A stretch of DNA of 64,000 bases from Pimelobacter simplex. GTDB taxonomy: Bacteria; Actinomycetota; Actinomycetes; Propionibacteriales; Nocardioidaceae. Location of the stretch: NCBI GenBank assembly GCA_016803235.1, contig JADCLI010000009.1, positions 62,001 to 126,000 on the forward strand, in the 5' to 3' direction. The position numbers and the translations under genes are program-made. Under the pieces are notes generated by a model. The model saw nothing but the letters and a program-made list of their open reading frames with translations. It did not search any database and was not told the DNA's origin. Positions 20,590-29,635 of this stretch are shown here, in pieces. Every line of letters begins with the position of its first letter. The first letter of the stretch is position 1.

Positions 20590-21632
20590 CGGCGCTCCCC
20601 GGCACGACGGTCGCGCAGCACCAGCACGGCCTGGGCGACCCACACCGCCACCAGGCCGGCGAGGCCGACGCCGACGACGACGGTGCCGAGCCGCGGCCGG
20701 TCGAGCACCTGCACCAACGGCGGCCGCTTGATCGGCTTGGCGTCCAGGCTCGCGATCGCGTCGATGACCGCCTTGGTGCTGCCGTCGGCGCCGAGCACCG
20801 AGAAGGTGCCGCCCGTGCTGGTCACCGCCGCCTCGAACTGCTGGGCCGCGTCGGGCCGCTCCGCCGTCGCCGGGGCGGCGATGCCGTGGACCACGACCTT
20901 CTTCTCCCGCGCGAACGCCGCCGCGTCCGGCACGGTGAAGATCCCCGCTCCGATCGGCTCGTTGTCGGAGGCCAGCACGATCGCGCGGCTGCGGTCCTCG
21001 TCGCTGCGGTCGAACCGCTGCACGCACGAGGCCAGGCCGTCGCCCATCTGGGACTGGACGTCCCAGTCGAGCACGGTGCCGGCGGTGAAGACGGCGTACT
21101 CGTCGCTGTAGACGTCGCCGGACGCGAACGCCTTCTCCGCCGCGTTGAGCTGGTCGAGCACGTAGGTGTAGTCGTCGGTCAGCGGGAACACCGTGATCGC
21201 GGCGCCGCTCCAGATGGTCAGCCCGATCCGCTCACCGCGCAGTCCCGAGATGATGGTGCGGAACTCACGCAGCACGTCGGCGTCGACCTCCGCCATCGAC
21301 CCGGAGGCGTCCAGGCACAGCACGATGTCGCGGGTGCGCTCCTCCTGGCTCATCGACTGCCGCTGCTGCAGGCGGCCGGCCAGCACGACGGCGCCGGTGC
21401 ACGCGACCAGGGCGGCCAGGGTCAGACAGGCACCGAGCGCGACCTGGCGGCGGACCAGCGTGCGGTAGCGGGGGAGGGACTGCAGCCGCGCCGCGTGGGC
21501 GACGTACGACGCCCCGGTTCGGCTCGGCCGCCGCCACGGCCGCAGCCACAGGACGAGGAGCAGCAGCACGAGGGCGCCCAGCGCCAGGGCCAGCCACGGC
21601 CAGCGGAACGTGGTGGCGTCGCTGTCCCACAT
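20586..21632 (-). CDS. VWA-domain membrane protein (BatA-like)
   Basis: 348 residues. Two N-terminal membrane helices (LALALGALVLLLLVLWL and CLTLAALVACTGAVVLAG) precede a VWA domain with a canonical MIDAS motif DASGS (IVLCLDASGSMAEVD). A C-terminal helix (VVVGVGLAGLVAVWVAQAVLV) follows. The canonical metal site contrasts with the DRTRS variant of its neighbour. It is coupled by overlaps to both flanking genes. Confidence 0.85.
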   Translation of the reverse strand: MWDSDATTFRWPWLALALGALVLLLLVLWLRPWRRPSRTGASYVAHAARLQSLPRYRTLVRRQVALGACLTLAALVACTGAVVLAGRLQQRQSMSQEERTRDIVLCLDASGSMAEVDADVLREFRTIISGLRGERIGLTIWSGAAITVFPLTDDYTYVLDQLNAAEKAFASGDVYSDEYAVFTAGTVLDWDVQSQMGDGLASCVQRFDRSDEDRSRAIVLASDNEPIGAGIFTVPDAAAFAREKKVVVHGIAAPATAERPDAAQQFEAAVTSTGGTFSVLGADGSTKAVIDAIASLDAKPIKRPPLVQVLDRPRLGTVVVGVGLAGLVAVWVAQAVLVLRDRRAGERR

Positions 21633-22132
21633 CACACGGCGCTCCGGACCGGGCTCCAGGTCGCCACCAGCCCGCGGGCACGGCCGACCGCGGTCTCGAA
21701 CAGGTCGCGCGCGACGGCGTCCTCGGGTGCGAACTCCGGGGGGTACACGAGCTCGAGCACCTCGACCAGGGCGAGCGGCGCGCGGTCGCGGAAGTCGGCC
21801 AGGGCCATGGTCCGCGCCGGCAGGGTGGTGACCGCGGCGACGTAGTCGCGCACCACCTCGCTGAGCTGCTGGTGACCGTCGCGGGCCGTGATCTCGCCCG
21901 CCCGGACCCGGGCGTCGACCTGGTCGATCCGGGCCAGGTGCTGCTGGCGTACGTCGGGCAGCGGCACGCCGGGGCGGGCCAGCGCCGGCGACCGGGGCGC
22001 ACGGGTGAGCCACCAGGCGAGCAGGTAGTAGAGCACGAGGGCGACCACGAGCCCGACCGCGATCCACAGCCACCGGTCGGCGTACGCGACCGGGCCGGTG
22101 AACTCCTCGGGGAGGTCAACGGCGGCGCGCAT
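21632..22132 (-). CDS. Single-pass membrane protein of the MoxR operon (DUF4381-like)
   Basis: 166 residues with one transmembrane helix near residues 22-42 (WLWIAVGLVVALVLYYLLAWW) and a helical cytoplasmic part. The gene position, between DUF58 and VWA genes, and the topology match the small DUF4381-type component of MoxR/VWA operons. I do not recognise a catalytic motif. It overlaps the DUF58 gene by 17 bases and the VWA gene by TGATG. Confidence 0.65.
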   Translation of the reverse strand: MRAAVDLPEEFTGPVAYADRWLWIAVGLVVALVLYYLLAWWLTRAPRSPALARPGVPLPDVRQQHLARIDQVDARVRAGEITARDGHQQLSEVVRDYVAAVTTLPARTMALADFRDRAPLALVEVLELVYPPEFAPEDAVARDLFETAVGRARGLVATWSPVRSAV

Positions 22133-23006
22133 GGCGGTGCCTCTCGAGGAGCCGGAAGACGGCGGTGATCGCGCCGTCGTGGTCGCGGACGACCTCGTGG
22201 GCGATGCCGAGCTGGTCGAGCCGGCGGCGCATCCGCTGGCCCTCCTCGTCGACGAGGGCGGCGAACTCGGCGCGCAGCCGGGCGTCGCGCCGCAGCCAAC
22301 CGGGCACCTCGGCGTCGGCGTCGACGTCGACGAGCCGCCGGCCCGCCACCTCGCGCCGGGTCGGGTCGAGGTCGCCGACGGTCAGGAAGAGCACCTCGTG
22401 CTGCGCGGTGAGCCGGCGCAGCAGCAGGGTGGACTCCTCGGAGAGGGTCACGTCGTCGGTGACGACGACGAGGATGGTGCGCCGCCGGATGGTGCGCACG
22501 ACGTGGCGCAGCAGTCCGGGGAGGTCGCTGTGCGGGCCGTCGGGCGTGATCGCGCGGTGCACCGTGCCGAGCAGCCGCTCGAGGTGGAGCTCGCCGGCGC
22601 CCGGGCGCTCGACGTGGCGGCGGTGCTCGTCGCCGTGGACCAGCGCGACGAGGTCGCCGTGCTGCACGGCGAGCAGGCCCAGCACGCCCGACACCAGGAC
22701 CGCGAGCTCGCGCTTGGCCACCGCGGCGTCGTTGAGCGCCGCCATGCTCCGGCCGGTCGAGACGCACAGCAGCACGGTGTGCTTGCGCTCGGCGACGTAC
22801 CGCTTCACCAGGAGCTGGCGGCTGCGGGCCGAGGCCTTCCAGTCGATGTCCTTGACGTCGTCGCCCCGGACGTACTCGCGCAGGTCGTTGAAGTCGATCC
22901 CGCGCCCGACGTGGATCGCGGCGTACTCGCCCTCGAGCAGGCCCCACACCTTGCGGTGGGCGTGGATCGCCAGGCGGGACTTGATCCGGGTCAGGTGCGC
23001 GGTCAT
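22116..23006 (-). CDS. DUF58 protein
   Basis: 296 residues, soluble. The defining DUF58 segment is present: REYVRGDDVKDIDWKASAR with VKRYVAERKHTVLL immediately after, followed by a degenerate VWA-like fold. DUF58 proteins are partners of MoxR ATPases. It begins seven bases after the moxR stop. Function is not biochemically defined in actinobacteria. Confidence 0.88.
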   Translation of the reverse strand: MTAHLTRIKSRLAIHAHRKVWGLLEGEYAAIHVGRGIDFNDLREYVRGDDVKDIDWKASARSRQLLVKRYVAERKHTVLLCVSTGRSMAALNDAAVAKRELAVLVSGVLGLLAVQHGDLVALVHGDEHRRHVERPGAGELHLERLLGTVHRAITPDGPHSDLPGLLRHVVRTIRRRTILVVVTDDVTLSEESTLLLRRLTAQHEVLFLTVGDLDPTRREVAGRRLVDVDADAEVPGWLRRDARLRAEFAALVDEEGQRMRRRLDQLGIAHEVVRDHDGAITAVFRLLERHRHARRR

Positions 23007-23013
23007 CCGCGGC

Positions 23014-24072
<1,059 letters not shown>

Positions 24073-24102
24073 GCCGCCCAACCTACCCAGTGGGCGAGGG
24101 GG

Positions 24103-24918
24103 TCACCCCTCCTCGCTGAGCAGCCGGTGGCGCAGCTGCTCGTCGCGGTGCAGCCGGGCCAGGTCGCGCTCGCGGCGCTCGGCCACCACCGCCATCAGCA
24201 CCAGCTCGGCGGGCGCCCCGGGCGGCGGCGGCGGAGCGACGTACGGCGCCACGTCGGCGAGCAGCGCGCGCCCGACGCGGTCGCGGGACACCGGGTCCAG
24301 CGTGGGCAAGCGGCCCAGGAACTGGCGCACGGCCAGCGCCGTGCCGGTCGGCAGCGCCGCGAGGTCGGTCCGCCGCGCCCACGCCGCGAGCTGCGGCGGC
24401 ATCGGCGGCGGTGGGGGCAGGCGCAGCGGGACCCGCTCGCGCACGACGTAGGTGCCGGCGGCGTAGTCACCGAGCCGCTTGCCGCGGGTGCTGAGCATGA
24501 TCGAGAAGAACGCCGGGGCCCCCGAGAACGCGTAGATCTCGACGAACCCGATCAGCGCCCTGACCAGCGCGTGCTGGAAGCTGATCGGCCCGCCGTCGTC
24601 ACGCACGGTGCGCAGCCCCAGCGCCAGCTTGCCCACCGACCGGCCGCGGGTCAGCGTCTCCAGCGCGGTCGGCACCACCAGGAAGGTCACCACCGAGGTG
24701 AGCACGATGCCCGCGCCGATCAGTGCCTCGTCGTGGGCGACCGAGGCGCCGACGAGCAGCAGGATGTAGAGCGCGACCAGCGTCAGCACCGTCACCACGA
24801 CGTCGATCAGCCCGCTCGCCATCCGCAGGCCGAGGGACGCGGCCGGCAGGTCGAGCGCCACGCCCTCGCCGGTGACGAGGTCGTCGGCGGTGACGGTGGC
24901 GAAGTCGGAGGTGGTCAT
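24103..24918 (-). CDS. RDD-family membrane protein
   Basis: 271 residues. The RDD domain occupies roughly residues 28-150 with three to four membrane helices and the signature GRSVGKLALGLRTVRDDG. The C-terminal half is soluble, with two polyproline stretches. RDD genes commonly sit beside MoxR and SpoIIM genes in actinobacteria, as here. The gene ends 31 bases before the moxR start and shares direction with it. Confidence 0.87.
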   Translation of the reverse strand: MTTSDFATVTADDLVTGEGVALDLPAASLGLRMASGLIDVVVTVLTLVALYILLLVGASVAHDEALIGAGIVLTSVVTFLVVPTALETLTRGRSVGKLALGLRTVRDDGGPISFQHALVRALIGFVEIYAFSGAPAFFSIMLSTRGKRLGDYAAGTYVVRERVPLRLPPPPPMPPQLAAWARRTDLAALPTGTALAVRQFLGRLPTLDPVSRDRVGRALLADVAPYVAPPPPPGAPAELVLMAVVAERRERDLARLHRDEQLRHRLLSEEG

Positions 24919-24950
24919 CGTGGGCAGCCTACGGGTGGGACCGGAGTCAG

Positions 24951-25373
24951 TCAGGAGAGCAGGTCCAGGCCTGGAGCGTTCTGATAGATGCCGTCGCCTG
25001 CGAGTAGTGCTGCGCCCTTGGCGATCGCGCTGGCGGCCACCCACCGATCGGCCGTGTGGTGCTTGGCGTGCAGCGCGTGACCGAGCCGCCTGCACGCTGA
25101 CGTGAGGTCCGCGTGGGCATCCACCACCTGGTTGTCGGACCGGATCGTCGGTGTCTGGTCGAGGACCATTCGAAGGTCCGTGCGGCGCCGTGCCCCCCAA
25201 CCATCCGCAAGCGCTCCGGCCAGCAGCTCGGCCCTCGTCTGGAACGAGATGAGGACCCTGCGGTCGCGGAGCAGCTCTCGCCACGCAGGAACGCGAGGAT
25301 CAACAGAGTTCCTGTGGACGAACAGGTGGCTGTACACGTCGGTGTCGACGACAGCGACAGCGACGGCGCTCAC
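24951..25373 (-). CDS. PIN-domain ribonuclease (VapC-like toxin)
   Basis: 140 residues. The four acidic residues of the PIN metal site are recognisable: Asp10 (VVDTDVYSH), Glu49 (TRAELLAG), Asp109 (TADRWVAASA) and Asp127 (LLAGDGIYQ). PIN toxins cleave tRNA or rRNA. Its ATG overlaps the stop of the larger upstream gene by four bases, the usual antitoxin-toxin arrangement. Base composition is visibly less GC-rich than the flanking operon, suggesting acquisition. Confidence 0.85.
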   Translation of the reverse strand: MSAVAVAVVDTDVYSHLFVHRNSVDPRVPAWRELLRDRRVLISFQTRAELLAGALADGWGARRRTDLRMVLDQTPTIRSDNQVVDAHADLTSACRRLGHALHAKHHTADRWVAASAIAKGAALLAGDGIYQNAPGLDLLS

Positions 25374-26224
25374 CCTCGCGCAGCCTTCATGAAGGAAGAG
25401 AACTCCTCCTCGTTGAGGTCGAGACCACCGCGCGGATCAGGTCCGGGAGCCGAGGCGAGGATCTCGTCGAGGTCCAGGATGTGACCGTCCTCGAGGTCGG
25501 CGGCTGGATCGTCCAGCGCGGCGATGGAGACGTCGTCCAGTGCCACGAGCTGTCCCGAGACGAGGATGCCCTTGCCGGTGGCGAGCACCCACTGCCCGAC
25601 GAGGTGAGCGGCTGGCAGATCGTTCTCGACGTGCTTGAGGTCGACTGCGTGACCGACGTCGTCGCGCACCCGGAACTCGTGCGAGCGGAGATCGACCTTC
25701 TCGAGACGTCCCTTCGCGGTCATCACCACGTCCGTCAGCTCTCGTCGGGAGGTCCAGGTCTCGACGTTGATCGCGCTGGACTCGAGCTCGATGGGTGGGT
25801 GCGCCGAGTCGCTCAGTGTCGCGCGTGGGCCTGCTTCGCGGAGCGCCGCCACCAGCTTGCCTGCGCTCTCGGCGATGAGCTCGGTCGTCCACTCGGGACG
25901 CTCGTCGGCGCGGATCGCCTCGATGATCTCCCAGAATCGCAGATCGGCGAGCTCGTGCTGCTCCAGGTCGAGGTCGAGCTTGTCGATGGGGCCCTTGCTG
26001 AAGCGGAGGATCGTGCTGCCCGGCTCGACGGCCCGAAGCCGCAGCTCGGCGAACTCCTCCATGAAACGCATCGTGCGGCCCGGACCCGGGGTGTTCACGA
26101 CATGCCGACCGATCCGGGTCGTGAGCTCCTGGAGGGCCGTGGTCAGTGCGGCGAGGTCCCTCACGACGACCTCGCCGTCAGGGAACGGTGCGTCGATGAG
26201 CCGCAGCTCGAGGTCCTTCGTCAT
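25370..26224 (-). CDS. Large partner of the PIN protein, possible antitoxin; unrecognised family
   Basis: 284 residues, far larger than usual VapB antitoxins (70-90). The start MTKDLELRL has an AGGAGGT ribosome site; an upstream in-frame start lacks one. I see no known DNA-binding motif. The C-terminus is acidic and ends LNEEEFSSFMKAARG, resembling the short helical tail with which antitoxins wrap PIN toxins. The body is acidic and mixed alpha/beta. It overlaps the PIN gene by ATGA, so it is either an enlarged antitoxin or a substrate-recognition partner. Confidence 0.6.
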   Translation of the reverse strand: MTKDLELRLIDAPFPDGEVVVRDLAALTTALQELTTRIGRHVVNTPGPGRTMRFMEEFAELRLRAVEPGSTILRFSKGPIDKLDLDLEQHELADLRFWEIIEAIRADERPEWTTELIAESAGKLVAALREAGPRATLSDSAHPPIELESSAINVETWTSRRELTDVVMTAKGRLEKVDLRSHEFRVRDDVGHAVDLKHVENDLPAAHLVGQWVLATGKGILVSGQLVALDDVSIAALDDPAADLEDGHILDLDEILASAPGPDPRGGLDLNEEEFSSFMKAARG

Positions 26225-26333
26225 GGCGGACACCTCCTGACTTCCATTCTCCACCTGGGCTGGTTCGCGCATCGATCATCGGTCGAACCCTCGACAGATC
26301 CCGGGAAGGCCACGCCGGTAGCGGCCCGGCAGG

Positions 26334-26408
26334 TCACCAGGTCTCGACGCGGAGTCCGTCGACGCGGCGGAACTCGCGCTCGTCGCGGGTCACGACCGCT
26401 CCGCGCGA
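26334..26408 (-). pseudogene. C-terminal remnant of a second VapC-like PIN gene
   Basis: The minus strand reads GAVVTRDEREFRRVDGLRVE followed by T, W and a TGA stop (26336-26334). This is the standard last strand-helix of VapC toxins, where the VTRD Asp is the fourth metal ligand. Nothing recognisable precedes it, because the reading runs into the promoter and start of the SpoIIM gene. It is too short to be functional and is best explained as a decayed toxin gene. Confidence 0.6.
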
Positions 26409-26424
26409 CGGATACGCTCGCCTC

Positions 26425-27429
26425 GTGCCCCGCATCGACCTCGACGCCTACGTCGCCACCCATGCGGGGTCGTGGACACGCCTGGACCAGCTGGTGCGCC
26501 AGCGGCGCCGGACGGGGGCGGAGGCCGACGAGCTGGTCGACCGCTACCAGCAGGTCGCGACCCACCTGTCCGTCGTGCGCACCTCGGCGCCCGACGGCGA
26601 GCTGGTCGCGCACCTCTCGTCACTGCTGGGGCGGGCACGGATCGCGATGCTCGCCTCGCGGGTGCCGAGCTGGCGGGGGTTCGCGGGGTTCTTCACCGAG
26701 CGCTTCCCGGCGGCGCTCTACCAGCTGCGCTGGTGGTGGCTCGGCTGCCTGGCCGGCAACGTGGTCGTCACCGCGGTGATGATGGTCTGGCTCGGCCAGC
26801 ACCCCCAGGTCGAGCAGAGTCTGCTCTCGCCGCAGGAGGTCGACCAGCTGGTCGACAACGACTTCGAGAGCTACTACAGCGAGAACGCCGCGGGTGCCTT
26901 CGCCACCCACGTGTGGGTCAACAACGCGTGGGTGAGCGCGCTGTGCATCGCGCTGGGGATCCTCGGGCTGCCGGTGCTCTACCTGCTGTTCCAGAACATC
27001 GCGAACCTCGCCATCGTCGGCTCGATCATGATGCGGCACGACCGCGGCGACCTGTTCTGGGGCCTGATCATCCCGCACGGCCTGCTCGAGCTGACCTGCG
27101 TCTTCGTCGCCGGCGGGGTGGGCCTGCGGCTGTTCTGGTCGTGGGTCGAGCCCGGCCAGCTCTCCCGCGCGGCCTCCCTGGCACGGGCGGGACGTACGTC
27201 GGTCACGGTCGCGCTGGGGCTCGCGGTCTGCCTGTTCGTGAGCGGCATCATCGAGGGCTTCGTGACCCCCTCGCCGCTGCCGACCTGGGCCCGGATCGCG
27301 ATCGGCGTGCTCGCCGAGCTGGTGTTCCTCGCCTATGTGTTCGTGGTGGGCCGCGCCGCGGCGTCGCGAGGTGTCACCGGAGACGTCTCGGCGTCGCTGC
27401 TGGAGGACCGGGTCGCCACCCAGGCCTGA
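26425..27429 (+). CDS. SpoIIM/stage II sporulation M-like membrane protein
   Basis: 334 residues. A soluble N-terminal part (residues 1-95) is followed by five to six helices with the DUF95/SpoIIM pattern, including NNAWVSALCIALGILGLPVLY and FWGLIIPHGLLELTCVFVAG. The family includes Bacillus SpoIIM but is widespread in non-sporulating actinobacteria beside RDD/MoxR genes. The GTG at 26425 is seven bases from TACGCT (26413-26418), a leaderless start. Here it has been separated from RDD by the PIN gene pair. Confidence 0.87.
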   Translation: MPRIDLDAYVATHAGSWTRLDQLVRQRRRTGAEADELVDRYQQVATHLSVVRTSAPDGELVAHLSSLLGRARIAMLASRVPSWRGFAGFFTERFPAALYQLRWWWLGCLAGNVVVTAVMMVWLGQHPQVEQSLLSPQEVDQLVDNDFESYYSENAAGAFATHVWVNNAWVSALCIALGILGLPVLYLLFQNIANLAIVGSIMMRHDRGDLFWGLIIPHGLLELTCVFVAGGVGLRLFWSWVEPGQLSRAASLARAGRTSVTVALGLAVCLFVSGIIEGFVTPSPLPTWARIAIGVLAELVFLAYVFVVGRAAASRGVTGDVSASLLEDRVATQA

Positions 27430-27453
27430 GACCGGCCTCCCTAGGCTGGGCAC

Positions 27454-28797
27454 ATGAGCCGGGCCGTCGTGGTGGGAGCAGGCATCGCCGGACTGACCGC
27501 CGCCCGCGCCCTCGCCGAGGCCGGTCACGACGTCCTCGTCCTCGAGGCGACCGACCGGGCCGGCGGGAAGCTGCGGTCCGGCCGGGTCGCCGGCGTCACG
27601 GTCGACGTCGGCGCCGAGGCGATGCTCCACCGCCGTCCCGAGGGCACCGCGCTCGCCAGCGGGCTCGGCCTGCCGCTGACCCACCCCACCGCCGCCACCT
27701 CGCGGGTGTGGACCCGCGACGCCCTGCGCCGGCTGCCCCGCACCGTGATGGGCGCGCCGCTCGACCTCGACGACCTCGCCGCCACCGGCATCCTGTCGGC
27801 CGACGGCCTCGACCGCGCCCGGCACCAGGCCGTCCCGCACCCCGGCGGCGACGTCTCCGTGGGCGACCTCGTCGCCGAGCGGTACGGCGACGAGGTGGTC
27901 GACCGGCTCGTCGAGCCCCTCCTCGGCGGGGTGTACGCCGGCCAGGCCCGCCGCATCTCCACCCGCTCCGCCGCGCCCCAGCTCCTCGAGCTCCTCGCCC
28001 GCGACCAGGTCGCCGTCCCGGCGCCGCCCGCGGACGCACCCCCGGTGTTCGCGGCCGTCGACGGCGGCATGTGGCTCCTGCCCGCGGCGCTCGAGGCAGA
28101 CCTCCACGACCGCCCCGCCGCCGAGGTCCGGTACGCCGCCCCGGTGACCGCGGTCCGCCGTACTCCCACCGGCTTCGTGGTCACCACGCCCACCGGTGAC
28201 GAGACCGCCGACCGGCTCGTCCTCGCCACGCCCGCGGCGCCGACCGCGCGGCTGCTCGCCGACCTGGCCCCCGCGGCGTCCGCCGAGCTCGAGGCGGTCG
28301 CCTACGCCTCGGTCGCCCTCGTCACCTTCGCCTTCCGCGGCGACGACCCGGGCGTCGCCGAGGCGCTCGACACCGGCGCCTCCGGCTTCCTGGTGCCGCC
28401 GGTCGACGGCCGCCGGGTGAAGGCGTCGACCTTCTCGTTCGCCAAGTGGGACTGGGTGCGCCGCGCGGGGGAGGGCCTGCTGGTCCTGCGCACGTCGCTG
28501 GGCCGCTTCGGCGAGGAGCGCACCCTCCAGGTGCCCGACGAGGGACTGGTCGGCGCCTCGCTCGCCGACCTCGAGGCCGCCACCGGCCTCACCGCCGCCC
28601 CGGTCGACGCGGTGGTCCAGCGCTGGGGCGGCGGCCTGCCGCAGTACTGGGTCGGTCACGCCGACCGGGTCGCCCGGATCCGGGCAGCCGTCGCCGAGGT
28701 GCCGGGCCTGGCCCTGTGCGGGGCGGCGTACGACGGCGTCGGGATCCCCGCCACCATCGGCTCCGCGCAGCGGGCGGTCCGCGACCTGCTGGCCTGA
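27454..28797 (+). CDS. hemY: Protoporphyrinogen/coproporphyrinogen oxidase (HemY/CgoX type)
   Basis: 447 residues. The FAD-binding GxGxxG motif is at the N-terminus (VVVGAGIAGLTAARALAEAG) followed by the E of VLEATDRAGGK. RLVEPLLGGVYAGQ and VGHADR...GAAYDGVGIPATI are signatures of HemY-type oxidases. In actinobacteria this enzyme converts coproporphyrinogen III to coproporphyrin III using oxygen, the step before ferrochelation and HemQ. HemQ is encoded 3.6 kb downstream. The ATG is leaderless: TAGGCT at 27442-27447 lies seven bases away. Confidence 0.9.
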   Translation: MSRAVVVGAGIAGLTAARALAEAGHDVLVLEATDRAGGKLRSGRVAGVTVDVGAEAMLHRRPEGTALASGLGLPLTHPTAATSRVWTRDALRRLPRTVMGAPLDLDDLAATGILSADGLDRARHQAVPHPGGDVSVGDLVAERYGDEVVDRLVEPLLGGVYAGQARRISTRSAAPQLLELLARDQVAVPAPPADAPPVFAAVDGGMWLLPAALEADLHDRPAAEVRYAAPVTAVRRTPTGFVVTTPTGDETADRLVLATPAAPTARLLADLAPAASAELEAVAYASVALVTFAFRGDDPGVAEALDTGASGFLVPPVDGRRVKASTFSFAKWDWVRRAGEGLLVLRTSLGRFGEERTLQVPDEGLVGASLADLEAATGLTAAPVDAVVQRWGGGLPQYWVGHADRVARIRAAVAEVPGLALCGAAYDGVGIPATIGSAQRAVRDLLA

Positions 28798-28859
28798 GCC
28801 CGAGAACCTTGCCCCGATGTCCCTGTCCCGCGGGACACCGGGCCCGGGATGGTCCTGCC

Positions 28860-29573
28860 ATGACAGCCCAGACCCACGTCCCCCCGACCGCCCTCGACCA
28901 CACCGCTCCGCGCGACGAGCCGGTCGTCTACCCCCCGACCCGCTGGGCGCTGGCCGGCCTCGGCGCCGGCCTCGCCGGCGTCGGCGTCATGGTCTCGTCC
29001 TCGATGGTCGACGCCGTCTACGACGAGAAGCTCCAGGGCGACGCCGACGCGATCTCCCGGGCGCTCGGCGACATGGTGCCGCAGATGCTCGTGTTCCACG
29101 TGAGCGCGATGGTCGCCGCCGTCCTGATGATCCCGTTCGCGGCGGGCCTCCACCGCCGGCTGAAGGCGACCACCCCGGCCGACAGCGTCCTCCCGCTCGT
29201 CGCGTTCTCGGGCGTCCTGGTCACCGCCGTGATGCTGGTCGTCGGCTCCGGGCTCGACACCGAGTTCATCTTCGCGGCGGGCGACCCGGAGATCGTCGTC
29301 GCCGAGGACGCCGCGATGTTCAACCACTGGATCGGCACCGTCCCGTGGTGCTGGGGCCTGCTCGGCCTGGCCGGGCTCACCCTGTTCGGCGCCGCGCGCC
29401 ACGGCGGCGTCCCGAGGTGGATCGGGCTGGTCGGCCTCGTCGGCGGCGGGCTGACCCTGCTGCTCGGCATCTCGCCGCTGCAGTACATGGCCGGCATGAC
29501 CGGCCCGATCGGCCTCGTCGTGATCGCACTCGGCTTCCTCGCCGGGGACAAGGCGTTCCGCGGTCGCTCGTGA
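28860..29573 (+). CDS. Six-helix membrane protein, DUF4386-like
   Basis: 237 residues with about six hydrophobic segments, starting WALAGLGAGLAGVGVMVSSSM and ending GPIGLVVIALGFLAGDKAFR. The topology and helices resemble DUF4386/DUF998-type integral membrane proteins; no catalytic motif is visible. It precedes a histidine kinase-response regulator pair by 62 bases on the same strand and may be its target or accessory. Function unknown. Confidence 0.65.
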   Translation: MTAQTHVPPTALDHTAPRDEPVVYPPTRWALAGLGAGLAGVGVMVSSSMVDAVYDEKLQGDADAISRALGDMVPQMLVFHVSAMVAAVLMIPFAAGLHRRLKATTPADSVLPLVAFSGVLVTAVMLVVGSGLDTEFIFAAGDPEIVVAEDAAMFNHWIGTVPWCWGLLGLAGLTLFGAARHGGVPRWIGLVGLVGGGLTLLLGISPLQYMAGMTGPIGLVVIALGFLAGDKAFRGRS

Positions 29574-29635
29574 GGCGAGTGTCCAATTCGGCCGGTCCGC
29601 ACCGTGGGGGTGCGGGCCGGCTGCACAATGTGCCG

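Noticed and set aside
24096..24111. GAGGGG-GTCA-CCCCTC hairpin as terminator of the RDD gene
   Set aside because: The stem is only six pairs and sits at the RDD stop just before moxR on the same strand; too weak to call.
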